From contig NZ_WHVW01000004.1 in the NCBI RefSeq assembly GCF_009651005.1, positions 1-64,000 of the forward strand: a stretch of 64,000 nucleotides of DNA, in the 5' to 3' direction. Source of the stretch: Sporosarcina obsidiansis. GTDB lineage: Bacteria > Bacillota > Bacilli > Bacillales_A > Planococcaceae. Positions within the stretch are counted from its first letter, which is position 1; each line of letters begins with the position of its first letter. The notes beneath the pieces were generated by a model. That model saw only the letters and a program-made list of their open reading frames with translations. It was not told the DNA's origin and did no database searches. The position numbers were made by a program, and so were the translations under genes. This document shows positions 35,739 through 46,302 of this stretch, piece by piece.

Positions 35739-36248
35739 ATGGCTTTAACCCCTGAGGATATACATAACAAAGCATTTAGCACGAAGTTCCGTGGCTATGA
35801 TGAAGATGAAGTCAATGAGTTTTTAGAACAAATCATGAAAGATTATGAAAATGTGATAAAGAAAAATGAAGAGTTACAACAAATTATTTCAAATAACGAA
35901 GCGAAAATTGCTCATTTCAATACAATTGAGGATACTCTGCAGAAATCTATCCTAATTGCACAAGAAGCAGCTGAGGATGTGCGCAGAAATGCCCTGCAAG
36001 AATCCAAACTGATTGTGAAGGAATCAGAAAAGAACGCAGATCGAATTGTAAATGATGCCCTTGTTCGCGCACGAAAGATCGCATTGGAAGTAGAAGATCT
36101 GAAAAAACAATCGAAAGTTTTTAGAAGCCGCTTTAAGATGATGGTAGAAGCGCAACTTGATTTGATCAAGACAGATGATTGGGACGGATTGCTTCGTTAC
36201 GAGTTGGACACAACGAACTTAGAAAGTGCTGCAGACGAGGAATCGTAA
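35739..36248 (+). CDS. divIVA: Cell division/polarity protein DivIVA
   Basis: A 169-aa coiled-coil protein that marks curved membrane at septa and poles. The N-terminal lipid-binding domain reads LTPEDIHNKAFSTKFRGYDEDEVNEFLE (given here only as landmark ends LTPEDIHNK and DEVNEFLE), followed by two long coiled coils. The frame is open back to 35667, but ATG 35739 follows AAGGAG and gives the conserved start MALTPEDI. In Bacillus it helps place the Min system and the forespore chromosome. Confidence 0.93.
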   Translation: MALTPEDIHNKAFSTKFRGYDEDEVNEFLEQIMKDYENVIKKNEELQQIISNNEAKIAHFNTIEDTLQKSILIAQEAAEDVRRNALQESKLIVKESEKNADRIVNDALVRARKIALEVEDLKKQSKVFRSRFKMMVEAQLDLIKTDDWDGLLRYELDTTNLESAADEES

Positions 36249-36253
36249 GAAGC

Positions 36254-36282
36254 TTGACAATTTAAATCGACATTTCTATAAT
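36254..36282 (+). promoter_or_regulatory. Consensus sigma-A promoter for the T-box/ileS transcript
   Basis: TTGACA (36254-36259), 17 bp, TATAAT (36277-36282). An exact consensus promoter directly ahead of the T-box leader. Confidence 0.92.
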
Positions 36283-36309
36283 GACAATTATTACGTAACA
36301 ACTAATTAA

Positions 36310-36548
36310 TGAAGTAGCGATGATGGAGAGAGTACTTTCTAACTTTTCCAATAGCGAGCCGGGGGTGGTGGAAGCCTGGTGGTGATGTAGAGACGAAAAT
36401 CACTCTTGAGCTGGATTATGGATATGTACATGATCCCGGTTACACTGCCGTTACCAGTGTCTAAGCGGCAATTATGTAGAACATGATTGCAAGTAGGGTG
36501 GTACCGCGAGAATAAGCCTCGTCCCTTTTTGGGATGGGGATTTTTTTA
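36310..36548 (+). promoter_or_regulatory. T-box riboswitch (isoleucine) upstream of ileS
   Basis: The conserved T-box AGGGTGGTACCGCGAG is at 36495-36510, followed by a terminator stem CCTCGTCCC / GGGATGGGG (36517-36525, 36531-36539) with seven Ts. Stem I spans roughly 36345-36430; the likely specifier is ATC (Ile) at 36399-36401 within GAAAATCACTC. Uncharged tRNA-Ile would pair with it and stabilise the antiterminator, raising ileS expression. Confidence 0.93.
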
Positions 36549-36620
36549 TTTTCATTTATAAATAGTAAGATGTTGGAAAAATAAAAATGTGGATTTAATT
36601 GACAAATAGGAGGAATTAAA

Positions 36621-39380
36621 ATGGAATATAAAGATACATTGCTTATGCCGAAAACTGAGTTCCCAATGCGCGGGAATTTGCCGAATAAAGAGCCGGAAAT
36701 GCAAGCGAAATGGAATGAAGAAGATATTTATCAAAAAGTTCAAGAACGTACTGCGGGTAGACCGTTTTTCGTACTACACGACGGACCTCCGTACGCAAAT
36801 GGCGATTTGCACATGGGTCACGCACTCAATAAAGTGTTGAAAGATTTTATTGTACGTTATAAGTCCATGTCTGGATTCCATGCCCCATATGTTCCAGGTT
36901 GGGATACGCATGGTTTGCCAATTGAGCAAGCACTTGTCAATAAAGGCGTCGACCGCAAGAAAATGAGCATCGCTGAATTCCGTAAAATGTGTGAAGACTA
37001 TGCATATGAGCAAATCAATAATCAACGTACACAATTTAAACGTTTAGGTGTGCGTGGAAATTGGGAAAACCCATATATTACGTTGAAACCTGCATTCGAA
37101 GCTCGTCAAATTCAAGTATTCGGTGAGATGGCGAAAAAAGGATATATCTATAAAGGATTAAAGCCGGTCTATTGGTCTCCATCAAGTGAATCGGCTTTAG
37201 CAGAAGCAGAAATCGAATATAAGGATAAGAAATCGCCATCTATTTATGTTAGCTTCCCGGTTCGTGATGGAAAAGGTGTATTAGCTGATGACGTGAAGTT
37301 TCTAATTTGGACGACTACACCTTGGACGATTCCTGCCAACCTTGGGATTTCAGTTCATCCTGAATTTACGTATACAGTAGTCAACGTGAATGGTGAGAAA
37401 TTCCTCGTTGCAAAAGATTTAGTGGAATTTTTGGCGAAAGAGCTAGAGTGGGAAGAATATTCAGTAGAGCTTGAGTTGCCAGGTGCGGATCTTGACCGTA
37501 TTGTGGCAAAGCATCCAATTTATGACCGTGATTCACTCGTTATGCTAGGTGAGCACGTAACAGCAGATGCAGGTACAGGCTGCGTTCATACCGCACCTGG
37601 CCACGGGGAGGATGACTTCTATGTTTGTAAGTCATACGGCATCGATGCATTTTCTCCAATAAATGATCGTGGTGTGATGACAGAGGAAGCCCCTTATTTT
37701 GCAGGCATGTTCTACGAGGATGCCAATAAAGCAGTAACTGAAAAGCTGACAGAAGTAGGCGCTCTTCAAAAACTGTCATTCATTACGCACTCGTACCCAC
37801 ATGATTGGCGGACGAAAAAACCGGTGATCTTCCGGGCGACAGCTCAATGGTTTGCTTCTATTGAATTATTTAGAAGTGACTTATTGGAAGCGATCCGTAA
37901 TACGAAGTTCACGCCATCTTGGGGGGAAACGCGTCTATTCAATATGGTTCGTGATCGTGGAGACTGGTGTATTTCCCGTCAACGTGTATGGGGTGTTCCG
38001 ATTCCAGTGTTTTATGCGGAAAACGGAGAGGCAATTTTGACCGATGAAACAATTAGCCATGTAGCCAAGCTATTCCGTGAGAATGGATCAAATATTTGGT
38101 TTGAGCGATCTGCTAAAGAATTATTACCTGATGGATTTACGCATGAAGGCAGTCCGAATGGGGAATTCACGAAAGAAACGGATATTATGGACGTCTGGTT
38201 TGATTCTGGAACGACACATCAAGGTGTATTAGAAGAACGAGATGACCTTGTGTATCCGGCTGATTTATATTTGGAAGGTTCTGACCAATATAGAGGATGG
38301 TTTAACTCTTCTTTGACAACGAGTGTGGCAATTAACGGAATTGCTCCATACAAAGGAATTTTAAGCCATGGCTTTACGCTTGATAAAGAAGGCCGTAAAA
38401 TGAGTAAATCCCTCGGAAATGTCATTGTTCCAGCAAAAGTCATCAATCAATTAGGAGCTGACATTTTGCGACTATGGGTTGCGTCAGTGGACTACACAGC
38501 AGACGTACGAGTATCTGATTCTAACTTCAAACAAGTTTCAGAGGTCTACCGTAAAATCCGTAATACGATTCGTTTCTTACATGGGAATGTAGCAGACTTT
38601 GACCCAGCAACAAATCGTGTAGCGTTTAAAGATATGCGTCCTGTCGATCAGTATGTATATGTGAAGTTGCAGGATTTGATCCAAGATGTACGTGAAGCGT
38701 TTGATAACTATGAATTTGCTGGCGTCTACCATGCGGTGAATAACTTCTGTACGGGCGTACTTAGTTCCTTCTATTTGGATATTGCGAAGGATGTTGTATA
38801 TATCGAAGGTGTTGACCATCCACATCGTCGTGCAATGCAATCGGTTATGTATGACACACTCATTACGTTAGTGAAACTCATTACACCGATTTTGCCGCAT
38901 ACAGCTGATGAAATGTGGAGCTACTTAGCTGTCAAAGAAGCAGATAGTGTGCAACTGACAGATATGCCGGAAGCGGATCAAAAAGGTGAAGTAGCAGACA
39001 AGCTACGTGAACGTTTTGATAACTTGATGGATATCCGTGATGATGTATTGAAGGCTTTGGAAGAAGCGCGAAATGCAAAAGTTATCGGTAAGTCCCTCGA
39101 AGCGAAAGTAACTATTGTACTTCCAGAAGAACAGCAAGGAATTCTGCAAGCTGATGACATCGACTTTGCACAATTCTTCATCGTATCTGCGTTTGAAGAA
39201 AGCAACAATGCTGAGTTGCCTAATGCACTGAAATTAGATCGTGCTACTGTATTGGTTGAACCAGCAGATGGAGAAAAATGTGAGCGCTGCTGGACAATCT
39301 CCACAACAGTCGGAGACGATTCAGAACATCCGGCATTATGTACTCGATGTGCAGCTGTTGTAAAAGAACACTTTGCGTAA
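36621..39380 (+). CDS. ileS: Isoleucyl-tRNA synthetase
   Basis: A 919-aa class I synthetase. The HIGH motif is HMGH in [19 protein letters not shown] is in [10 protein letters not shown], and an editing (CP1) domain lies between, with [17 protein letters not shown] blocks. The C-terminal zinc finger is kept (CERCW and CTRCA). This is the usual Firmicute (type 1) architecture. The ATG is seven bases after AGGAGG. It is controlled by the upstream T-box and ends at a strong terminator. Confidence 0.98.
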   Translation: MEYKDTLLMPKTEFPMRGNLPNKEPEMQAKWNEEDIYQKVQERTAGRPFFVLHDGPPYANGDLHMGHALNKVLKDFIVRYKSMSGFHAPYVPGWDTHGLPIEQALVNKGVDRKKMSIAEFRKMCEDYAYEQINNQRTQFKRLGVRGNWENPYITLKPAFEARQIQVFGEMAKKGYIYKGLKPVYWSPSSESALAEAEIEYKDKKSPSIYVSFPVRDGKGVLADDVKFLIWTTTPWTIPANLGISVHPEFTYTVVNVNGEKFLVAKDLVEFLAKELEWEEYSVELELPGADLDRIVAKHPIYDRDSLVMLGEHVTADAGTGCVHTAPGHGEDDFYVCKSYGIDAFSPINDRGVMTEEAPYFAGMFYEDANKAVTEKLTEVGALQKLSFITHSYPHDWRTKKPVIFRATAQWFASIELFRSDLLEAIRNTKFTPSWGETRLFNMVRDRGDWCISRQRVWGVPIPVFYAENGEAILTDETISHVAKLFRENGSNIWFERSAKELLPDGFTHEGSPNGEFTKETDIMDVWFDSGTTHQGVLEERDDLVYPADLYLEGSDQYRGWFNSSLTTSVAINGIAPYKGILSHGFTLDKEGRKMSKSLGNVIVPAKVINQLGADILRLWVASVDYTADVRVSDSNFKQVSEVYRKIRNTIRFLHGNVADFDPATNRVAFKDMRPVDQYVYVKLQDLIQDVREAFDNYEFAGVYHAVNNFCTGVLSSFYLDIAKDVVYIEGVDHPHRRAMQSVMYDTLITLVKLITPILPHTADEMWSYLAVKEADSVQLTDMPEADQKGEVADKLRERFDNLMDIRDDVLKALEEARNAKVIGKSLEAKVTIVLPEEQQGILQADDIDFAQFFIVSAFEESNNAELPNALKLDRATVLVEPADGEKCERCWTISTTVGDDSEHPALCTRCAAVVKEHFA

Positions 39381-39391
39381 GTAATCTTGAT

Positions 39392-39440
39392 GTAAAAGCC
39401 ATCATCATTCATTCGTGGATGACGATGGCTTTTACTTTTG
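39392..39440 (+). terminator. Terminator after ileS
   Basis: A 12-bp perfect stem GTAAAAGCCATC / GATGGCTTTTAC (39392-39403, 39424-39435) followed by TTTTG. Confidence 0.88.
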
Positions 39441-39522
39441 ATTTGAGAAAACTGTAAACAGTAAAAATGGATAGACTTTGTGGTAAAATGAAGTAGAGAT
39501 TTGTTGGACGGAGGTAGACGTA

Positions 39523-40002
39523 GTGATCGTTTATTATGCAATAGCTGTGCTGATCATCGGACTTGATCAGCTAACAAAGTGGCTAGTAGTGAAACATATG
39601 GAATTGGGCGAACAAATTCCTTTACTGGATCCTTACCTTGGTTTGTTGTCACACCGTAACCGTGGTGCGGCGTGGGGGATGCTGGAAGGTAAAATGTGGT
39701 TATTTTATATTGTGACGGTTGTAGTCATCGTAGCGATCTTGTATTTTTTCCATACGGAAGGAAAGAAGGATCGACTTCTCGGAGTCAGTTTGATGCTTTT
39801 GCTTGGTGGAGCGGTAGGAAACTTTATCGACCGTCTATGGAGAAAGGAAGTCGTGGATTTTGTAGATGTGTTGATTCCTGTTATCCGTTACGATTTCCCG
39901 ATATTCAATGTAGCAGACGCGGCATTAACGATCGCTGTTATTTTAATTTTATTACACGTACTACTGGATGAAAAAAAGAAAAAGAAAAATGAGGTCTCTT
40001 AA
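39523..40002 (+). CDS. lspA: Lipoprotein signal peptidase
   Basis: A 159-aa membrane aspartic protease that cuts signal peptides from diacylated prolipoproteins. There are four hydrophobic segments. The catalytic aspartates are in GNFIDRL and FNVADAAL. SHRNRGAAWG is another family block. The start is GTG with GGAGGTAG upstream. The stop overlaps the next ATG (TAATG). Confidence 0.95.
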   Translation: MIVYYAIAVLIIGLDQLTKWLVVKHMELGEQIPLLDPYLGLLSHRNRGAAWGMLEGKMWLFYIVTVVVIVAILYFFHTEGKKDRLLGVSLMLLLGGAVGNFIDRLWRKEVVDFVDVLIPVIRYDFPIFNVADAALTIAVILILLHVLLDEKKKKKNEVS

Positions 40003-40907
40003 TGGAAAGATTTGAATTTGAAATTACCGAAGAAACGGCTGGAAACAGAATCGACAAGGCACTCGCAATGGTACAGACAGAGTGGTCTCGGACGCAAATA
40101 CAGCAATGGGTGAAGGAAGAACGTATTCAAGTGAATGACAGCTTTGTGAAACCTAACTATAAAGTGAAAACAGCGGATATCATTTCTGTAGAGCAACCAG
40201 AACCTGAAGCGTATGATATCGTAGCGGAGAAACTGAACCTTGATATTGTATATGAAGATCCTGACGTACTCGTAGTCAATAAGCCTACGGGAATGGTTGT
40301 CCATCCTGCACCTGGACATTTGACGGGTACTCTAGTAAATGGGTTAATGTATCAATGCTCTGACTTATCAGGCATCAACGGCGTGATGAGACCAGGTATT
40401 GTGCATCGGATTGACAAAGATACATCAGGTTTATTGATGGTTGCTAAAAATGATAAAGCACATGTATCGTTGGTCAATCAACTTGTAGAGAAATCCGTAA
40501 CACGCGTTTATACGGCACTTGTTCATGGACATATACCACATGATAACGGAACCATTGATGCGCCAATCGGCAGAGATCAACGGGATCGTCAGAAAATGGC
40601 GGTTGTGGATAATGGTAAAAACGCAGTGACTCATTTTAAAGTGTTGGAGCGTTTTGGTGAATATACACTGGTGGAATGTCGATTGGAAACGGGCAGAACA
40701 CATCAAATTCGAGTCCATATGAAATATATTGGCTATCCACTTGTTGGAGACCCTAAATATGGTCCGCGAAAAACGATCGATTTTGGCGGGCAAGTTCTTC
40801 ATGCTGGAACGGTTGGCTTCCAACATCCCACAACTGATGAGTATTTGGAATTTACCGCTCCTTTGCCAGAAAATTATCAACAGTTGCTAAATGAACTACG
40901 CGCATAA
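40002..40907 (+). CDS. RluA/RluD-family pseudouridine synthase (YlyB)
   Basis: A 301-aa 23S rRNA pseudouridine synthase-type enzyme with an N-terminal S4 domain (GNRIDKALAMVQTEWSRTQI) and the catalytic domain. The catalytic Asp is in HRIDKDTSGLLMVAK; ETGRTHQIRVHMKYIGYPLVGDPKYG is the RluA C-terminal block (residues near 235-260). It corresponds to Bacillus YlyB by position between lspA and pyrR. The exact target uridine is not deducible. Confidence 0.92.
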   Translation: MERFEFEITEETAGNRIDKALAMVQTEWSRTQIQQWVKEERIQVNDSFVKPNYKVKTADIISVEQPEPEAYDIVAEKLNLDIVYEDPDVLVVNKPTGMVVHPAPGHLTGTLVNGLMYQCSDLSGINGVMRPGIVHRIDKDTSGLLMVAKNDKAHVSLVNQLVEKSVTRVYTALVHGHIPHDNGTIDAPIGRDQRDRQKMAVVDNGKNAVTHFKVLERFGEYTLVECRLETGRTHQIRVHMKYIGYPLVGDPKYGPRKTIDFGGQVLHAGTVGFQHPTTDEYLEFTAPLPENYQQLLNELRA

Positions 40908-40913
40908 TAAACG

Positions 40914-40943
40914 TTGACAAATACAAGTACCTAGATATATACT
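40914..40943 (+). promoter_or_regulatory. Sigma-A promoter of the pyr operon
   Basis: TTGACA (40914-40919), 18 bp, TATACT (40938-40943), placed immediately after rluD-type gene and before the PyrR-regulated leader. Confidence 0.85.
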
Positions 40944-40969
40944 CAACTAAGCAAATGAATAGCGATACC

Positions 40970-41682
<713 letters not shown>

Positions 41683-41703
41683 ATAGCTGGGGGAATAAAG
41701 TAG

Positions 41704-42984
41704 ATGAGCGAAAAAGTATTAGATGTACATGAAAAACCGCAGCCGGTGCGATGGCTGGCATTGAGCCTGCAGCATATGTTTGCAATGTTCGGCGCCACGA
41801 TATTAGTGCCTCAGCTAGTCGGGTTGAGCCCGGCAATCGCTTTACTGACAAGCGGTATTGCCACGTTGGTATTTATTGCAGTAACGAAGTTTCAAGTCCC
41901 GGCGTACTTAGGTTCTTCCTTCGCCTTTATTATTCCGATCCAGATTGCGACGCAGACTGGTGGAATTGGCAGTGCGATGATCGGGAGTATGTTCGTCGCA
42001 TTGGTCTATGCGATCATCTCGTTACTGATCTGGAAGACAGGCTATCGCTGGATCATGAAGATCTTGCCACCAATTGTCGTTGGACCGGTTATCATGGTGA
42101 TCGGACTTGCCATTGCACCGACTGCCATCAATATGGCAAGCACGATAAATGTGGATGGTCAAAATGTCTATAGCGGTCTTCATTTTTCAGCCGCACTCGT
42201 AACGCTTGCTTCTGCGGTATTCTGTCTGATGTTCTTCAAGGGAATTATTAGCCTGATGCCGGTTTTGATTGGAATCATAGTAGGTTACATTTACTCAGCT
42301 GCAATCGGTATATTGGACTTCAGCAAGGTCGTTGAAGCGAAATGGTTTGCAGTGCCGGAAATGCTCATACCAGGAATTGATTATCAATTCGTTGTGACAC
42401 CTACATTGCTCATCATCATGGTGCCGATCGCAATTGTGACGATTGCTGAGCATATCGGTCATCAGCTCGTACTTGGCAAAGTGGTCGATCGTAATTACAT
42501 TGATAATCCTGGTTTGCATAGATCATTGCTCGGTGACGGACTGGGTACGCTGATCAGCGGATTGGTAGGCGGTCCTCCGAAAACTACATACGGAGAAAAT
42601 ATCGGTGTACTAGCCATTACTCGTGTCTATAGTGTTTATGTCATTATTGGCGCAGCAGTGTTTGCGATATTCTTCTCGTTCTTAGGGAAAGTCATGGCGT
42701 TAATTGCTACCATTCCGCAAGCAGTCTTGGGCGGGATTTCCATACTGCTGTTCGGGATCATTGCATCTTCCGGATTACGGATGCTGATCGATCACCATAT
42801 CGATTTCGATAATCAGCGGAACCTGGTCATTGCTTCGATCATTCTGGTAATTGGCATAGGCGGTGCAACGATTAAATTCAGTCCTACATTCGAAGTAGGC
42901 GGTATGGCATTAGCGGCGATTGTCGGGGTTGTACTGAACTTAGTATTGCCAGGTAGGAAAGACGATACATTAATGGACGAATAA
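41704..42984 (+). CDS. pyrP: Uracil permease (NCS2 family)
   Basis: A 426-aa polytopic transporter with about 14 membrane segments. NCS2/UraA blocks include LQHMFAMFGATILVPQLVG, LGSSFAFIIPIQIA, and the substrate-binding GGPPKTTYGENIG. It imports uracil with protons for salvage. The position after pyrR is as in Bacillus. Confidence 0.95.
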   Translation: MSEKVLDVHEKPQPVRWLALSLQHMFAMFGATILVPQLVGLSPAIALLTSGIATLVFIAVTKFQVPAYLGSSFAFIIPIQIATQTGGIGSAMIGSMFVALVYAIISLLIWKTGYRWIMKILPPIVVGPVIMVIGLAIAPTAINMASTINVDGQNVYSGLHFSAALVTLASAVFCLMFFKGIISLMPVLIGIIVGYIYSAAIGILDFSKVVEAKWFAVPEMLIPGIDYQFVVTPTLLIIMVPIAIVTIAEHIGHQLVLGKVVDRNYIDNPGLHRSLLGDGLGTLISGLVGGPPKTTYGENIGVLAITRVYSVYVIIGAAVFAIFFSFLGKVMALIATIPQAVLGGISILLFGIIASSGLRMLIDHHIDFDNQRNLVIASIILVIGIGGATIKFSPTFEVGGMALAAIVGVVLNLVLPGRKDDTLMDE

Positions 42985-43044
42985 TAATAGACATAACGAA
43001 TTACTTGCAGAACATGCCTGCACTTCATGAGGGAGGAACGTCCA

Positions 43045-43923
43045 ATGGAACATTTAGTTTCAATGAAAGATCTAACAGTGGAAGAAATCATGCTTATATT
43101 GGAGCGGGCAGCCATTTTCAAACGGCTGGGCTTCCGTGAACTGCCAGGGACTTATACTGTATGCAATCTGTTTTTCGAGCCGAGCACGAGAACGAAAACG
43201 AGTTTTGAAATGGCGGAACGAAAAGTAGGGGCGCAGATCATTCCCTTTGAAACAAGTTTCTCCAGTACATTAAAGGGCGAGACATTATATGATACGATCC
43301 GAACGTTGGAAGCAATTGGCTTAGACGCATTGGTCATTCGTCACCCTTCAGATGGTTTTTATGAAGAATTGATCGGTCGGACGAACGTAGCGATCATTAA
43401 TGCGGGTGACGGATCAGGCCAGCATCCGACGCAGTCCCTATTGGATCTGTTTACGATACAGGAAGAGTTCGGTGGTTTTGAAGGGTTGAAAGTTCTCATT
43501 GCAGGAGACATCGCGCATAGCCGAGTTGCCCGTTCTAATGCAGAAGCTTTACGGAAACTAGGTGCTGAGGTCACATTCCTCTGTCCGCCGGAATGGGCAG
43601 GAGAATTCGATAGTGTAGACAACTGGGATGAAGTCATCGAAATAAGCGATGTCGTCATGCTTCTCCGTGTGCAGCATGAACGCCATAATACAGAAATGGC
43701 CTATACGAAAACGGCCTATCATGAGCAGTTCGGTTTGACGGAAGAACGAGCGAGAAGAATGAAGAAAGAAGCGATTATCATGCATCCAGCACCAGTAAAC
43801 CGGGATGTGGAAATTGCAGATAGCTTAATTGAAAGCCCGCAATCTCGTATTTTTAAACAAGTCGAAAATGGAGTTTATATTCGGGCGGCTGTTTTGGAAC
43901 TAATTTTGAAGGGGCGGAAGTAA
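43045..43923 (+). CDS. pyrB: Aspartate carbamoyltransferase, catalytic chain
   Basis: A 292-aa enzyme joining carbamoyl phosphate and aspartate. The carbamoyl-phosphate site is [12 protein letters not shown]; other blocks are [28 protein letters not shown] and [13 protein letters not shown]. No regulatory chain (pyrI) is present, as is normal in Bacillales. ATG 43045 follows GGGAGG; the in-frame ATG at 43027 lacks a site. Confidence 0.97.
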   Translation: MEHLVSMKDLTVEEIMLILERAAIFKRLGFRELPGTYTVCNLFFEPSTRTKTSFEMAERKVGAQIIPFETSFSSTLKGETLYDTIRTLEAIGLDALVIRHPSDGFYEELIGRTNVAIINAGDGSGQHPTQSLLDLFTIQEEFGGFEGLKVLIAGDIAHSRVARSNAEALRKLGAEVTFLCPPEWAGEFDSVDNWDEVIEISDVVMLLRVQHERHNTEMAYTKTAYHEQFGLTEERARRMKKEAIIMHPAPVNRDVEIADSLIESPQSRIFKQVENGVYIRAAVLELILKGRK

Positions 43924-43924
43924 T

Positions 43925-45202
43925 ATGAAAACTTTAATTCAAAATGTACAGATGTTAAACGAAGAAGGCAACCTTGTCCAAACAGATGTGAAAATTTCTG
44001 AAGGGAAAATTGCTGAGATCGGCAGCCAGTTAACAGCAGACGGCTTTGAAGTCATTGATGGAAAAGGCCTGTTGCTATCGCCAGGTCTGATTGATGTGCA
44101 CGTTCACTTGAGAGAACCGGGTGGTGAACATAAAGAGACGATTGAGACAGGAACACACGCTGCAGCAAAAGGCGGGTACACGACAATCTGTGCGATGCCG
44201 AATACACGCCCTGTGCCTGATACGAAAGAAAATCTTGATAAGATTAATCAGTTAATAGAAGAAAACGCGAAGATTCGTGTGCTGCCATATGCATCTATTA
44301 CGATCCGGGAAGCTGGAAAAGAGCGAACGAATTTGGCAGAGTTGAAAGAACACGGAGCATTTGCTTTTACGGATGACGGGGTAGGTGTCCAAGAAGCAGG
44401 TATGATGTATGAAGCGATGCAAGATGCAGCGGCTATTCAAATGCCAATTGTAGCTCATTGTGAAGACAATACATTGATTTATGGTGGTGCCATGCATGAA
44501 GGAACGCGCAATAAGGAACTTGGATTGCCAGGTATCCCTTCAATCGCTGAATCAGTACATATTGCGAGAGATATTTTATTAGCAGAGGCTGCAGGTGCAC
44601 ATTACCATGTATGCCACGTGAGTACGAAAGAATCTGTACGGACAATCCGCGATGCAAAAAAAGCAGGTATCCATGTAACGGGTGAAGTGAGCCCGCATCA
44701 CTTGTTGTTAACGGAAAATGATATTCCAGGTGATGATGCAGATTGGAAGATGAATCCTCCTTTGCGTTCTGAAGAAGACCGTGAAGCATTACGTCAAGGT
44801 CTATTGGATGGTACATTGGATTGTATCGCAACAGATCATGCACCACATACGGCAGAAGAGAAATCTGCTGGGATTGCAAAAGCGCCATTCGGTATTACTG
44901 GATTTGAAACGGCATTTCCTTTATTGTATACACACTTCGTCAAGCCTGGTCATTGGACGCTAAAACAATTGGTAGACTGGATGACAAGTAAACCAGCTGA
45001 AGTGTTCGGTTTGCCTTATGGGAAAATTGAAGTGGGTGCAGCAGCGGATCTCGTTTTAATTGATTTAGAAAAAGAGCAAAAAATCGATCGCACTACTTTT
45101 GTATCTAAAGGAAAAAACACACCATTTGACGGCTGGAATTGCACGGGCTGGCCTGTAATGACAATTTTCGGTGGAAACATCGTTTGGAAGGATGGTCAAT
45201 AA
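43925..45202 (+). CDS. pyrC: Dihydroorotase
   Basis: A 425-aa zinc amidohydrolase closing carbamoyl aspartate to dihydroorotate. The metal motif HVHLREPGG has His59 and His61; later ligands are in the CHVST and ATDHAPHT blocks. Length and motifs fit the class I (long) bacterial type. It starts one base after the pyrB stop and overlaps carA by TAATG. Confidence 0.97.
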   Translation: MKTLIQNVQMLNEEGNLVQTDVKISEGKIAEIGSQLTADGFEVIDGKGLLLSPGLIDVHVHLREPGGEHKETIETGTHAAAKGGYTTICAMPNTRPVPDTKENLDKINQLIEENAKIRVLPYASITIREAGKERTNLAELKEHGAFAFTDDGVGVQEAGMMYEAMQDAAAIQMPIVAHCEDNTLIYGGAMHEGTRNKELGLPGIPSIAESVHIARDILLAEAAGAHYHVCHVSTKESVRTIRDAKKAGIHVTGEVSPHHLLLTENDIPGDDADWKMNPPLRSEEDREALRQGLLDGTLDCIATDHAPHTAEEKSAGIAKAPFGITGFETAFPLLYTHFVKPGHWTLKQLVDWMTSKPAEVFGLPYGKIEVGAAADLVLIDLEKEQKIDRTTFVSKGKNTPFDGWNCTGWPVMTIFGGNIVWKDGQ

Positions 45203-46302
45203 TGAAAAAACGATATTTAGTATTAGAAGATGGTTCAATTTTTGAAGGAACGGCATTTGGAGCAGACAGCGCTTCGGTAGGTGAAGCGGTGTTTGCAACA
45301 GGAATGACGGGTTATCAAGAAACTATTTCCAACCCTTCAGGCTGTGGACAAATTGTCGTCATGACGTATCCGTTGATTGGTAATTATGGTATTAATCGAG
45401 ATGATTACGAATCAATCGACCTTGCCATTAATGGCTTAGTCGTCAGAGAATTGACAGAGGAACCTTCAAACTTCCGCAGCGGCATGACTTTAGGGGACCT
45501 TCTTACATTGAAAGGTATTCCGGGTATCCAAGAAATTGATACGAGAAAATTGACTCGTCTTTTACGCGATAAGGGTGCATTGAAAGGGAAATTAACAGCT
45601 GCTGGAGAAGATATCAATGTCAATGAAGTCCTAGCAGAAGTACAAAACTATGACTTGCCAACGGATTTAGTAGCAAAAGTTTCAACCAAACGTCCATATC
45701 CAAGCCCTGGTTTAGGAAAGCGCGTGGTTGTCATTGATTACGGTATTAAACACGGTATTTTACGCGAACTAAATAAAAAGGATTGCGATGTCATCGTCGT
45801 ACCTTATGACATATCTGCTAAAGAAATTTTGGCATTGTTCCCGGATGGAATTTTATTGTCCAACGGCCCTGGAAATCCAGAAGATGTCGAAGGGGCAGTC
45901 GAGACCATTAAAGAATTGCTTGGCAAGAAGCCGATCTTCGGTATAGGTCTAGGACATCAGTTGTTTGCACTCGCTTGTGGAGCAAAGACAGCTAAAATGA
46001 AAAATAGTCATATTGGAGGTAACTATCCAGTAAAAGACTTGGTGACAAACCGTACGGATCTAACTTCACAAAGCCATGGCTATGAAGTGCTAGAAGATTC
46101 TTTAGAGGGTACTGGTCTTAAAGTTACACACAAAGCATTAAATGATGGTGGTGTCGAAGGGGTTAGCAGTGAGCAATATGAAGCTTTTTCTGTACAGTTC
46201 CATCCAGAAGCATCACCCGGACCACAAGATGCAAGCTACTTATTTGATCGTTTCATTCAACAAATGACAGCAAGCAATCGAAAGGAGAATACCAATGCCT
46301 AA
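45202..46302 (+). CDS. carA: Carbamoyl-phosphate synthetase small subunit, glutaminase nucleophile missing
   Basis: A 366-aa small subunit (PyrAA). The N-terminal domain and class I amidotransferase domain are both present and in frame. The His334/Glu336 of the catalytic triad are kept in FHPEASPGP. The nucleophilic Cys of GICLGHQ is Gly249 (codon GGT at 45946-45948). Nearby conserved positions are also changed: GPGDP is GPGNP (Asn225), GHRG or GHHG is SHIG (269-272), NHPV is NYPV, and QNHG is QSHG (Ser291). Glutamine hydrolysis is therefore not expected. The fold may still bind CarB as a scaffold with free ammonia as nitrogen donor (inference; compare ammonia-dependent animal CPS I). It overlaps pyrC by one base and carB by eight. 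Confidence 0.95.
   Translation: MKKRYLVLEDGSIFEGTAFGADSASVGEAVFATGMTGYQETISNPSGCGQIVVMTYPLIGNYGINRDDYESIDLAINGLVVRELTEEPSNFRSGMTLGDLLTLKGIPGIQEIDTRKLTRLLRDKGALKGKLTAAGEDINVNEVLAEVQNYDLPTDLVAKVSTKRPYPSPGLGKRVVVIDYGIKHGILRELNKKDCDVIVVPYDISAKEILALFPDGILLSNGPGNPEDVEGAVETIKELLGKKPIFGIGLGHQLFALACGAKTAKMKNSHIGGNYPVKDLVTNRTDLTSQSHGYEVLEDSLEGTGLKVTHKALNDGGVEGVSSEQYEAFSVQFHPEASPGPQDASYLFDRFIQQMTASNRKENTNA

Noticed and set aside
43001-43020. Second PyrR attenuator between pyrP and pyrB
   Set aside because: Only a small TTGCAG/CTGCAC-like inverted repeat; no PyrR binding loop and no T run.
45202-46302. carA as a pseudogene
   Set aside because: The frame is intact, spacing and overlaps with pyrC and carB are normal, and the rest of the protein is well conserved; loss is confined to the glutamine site.
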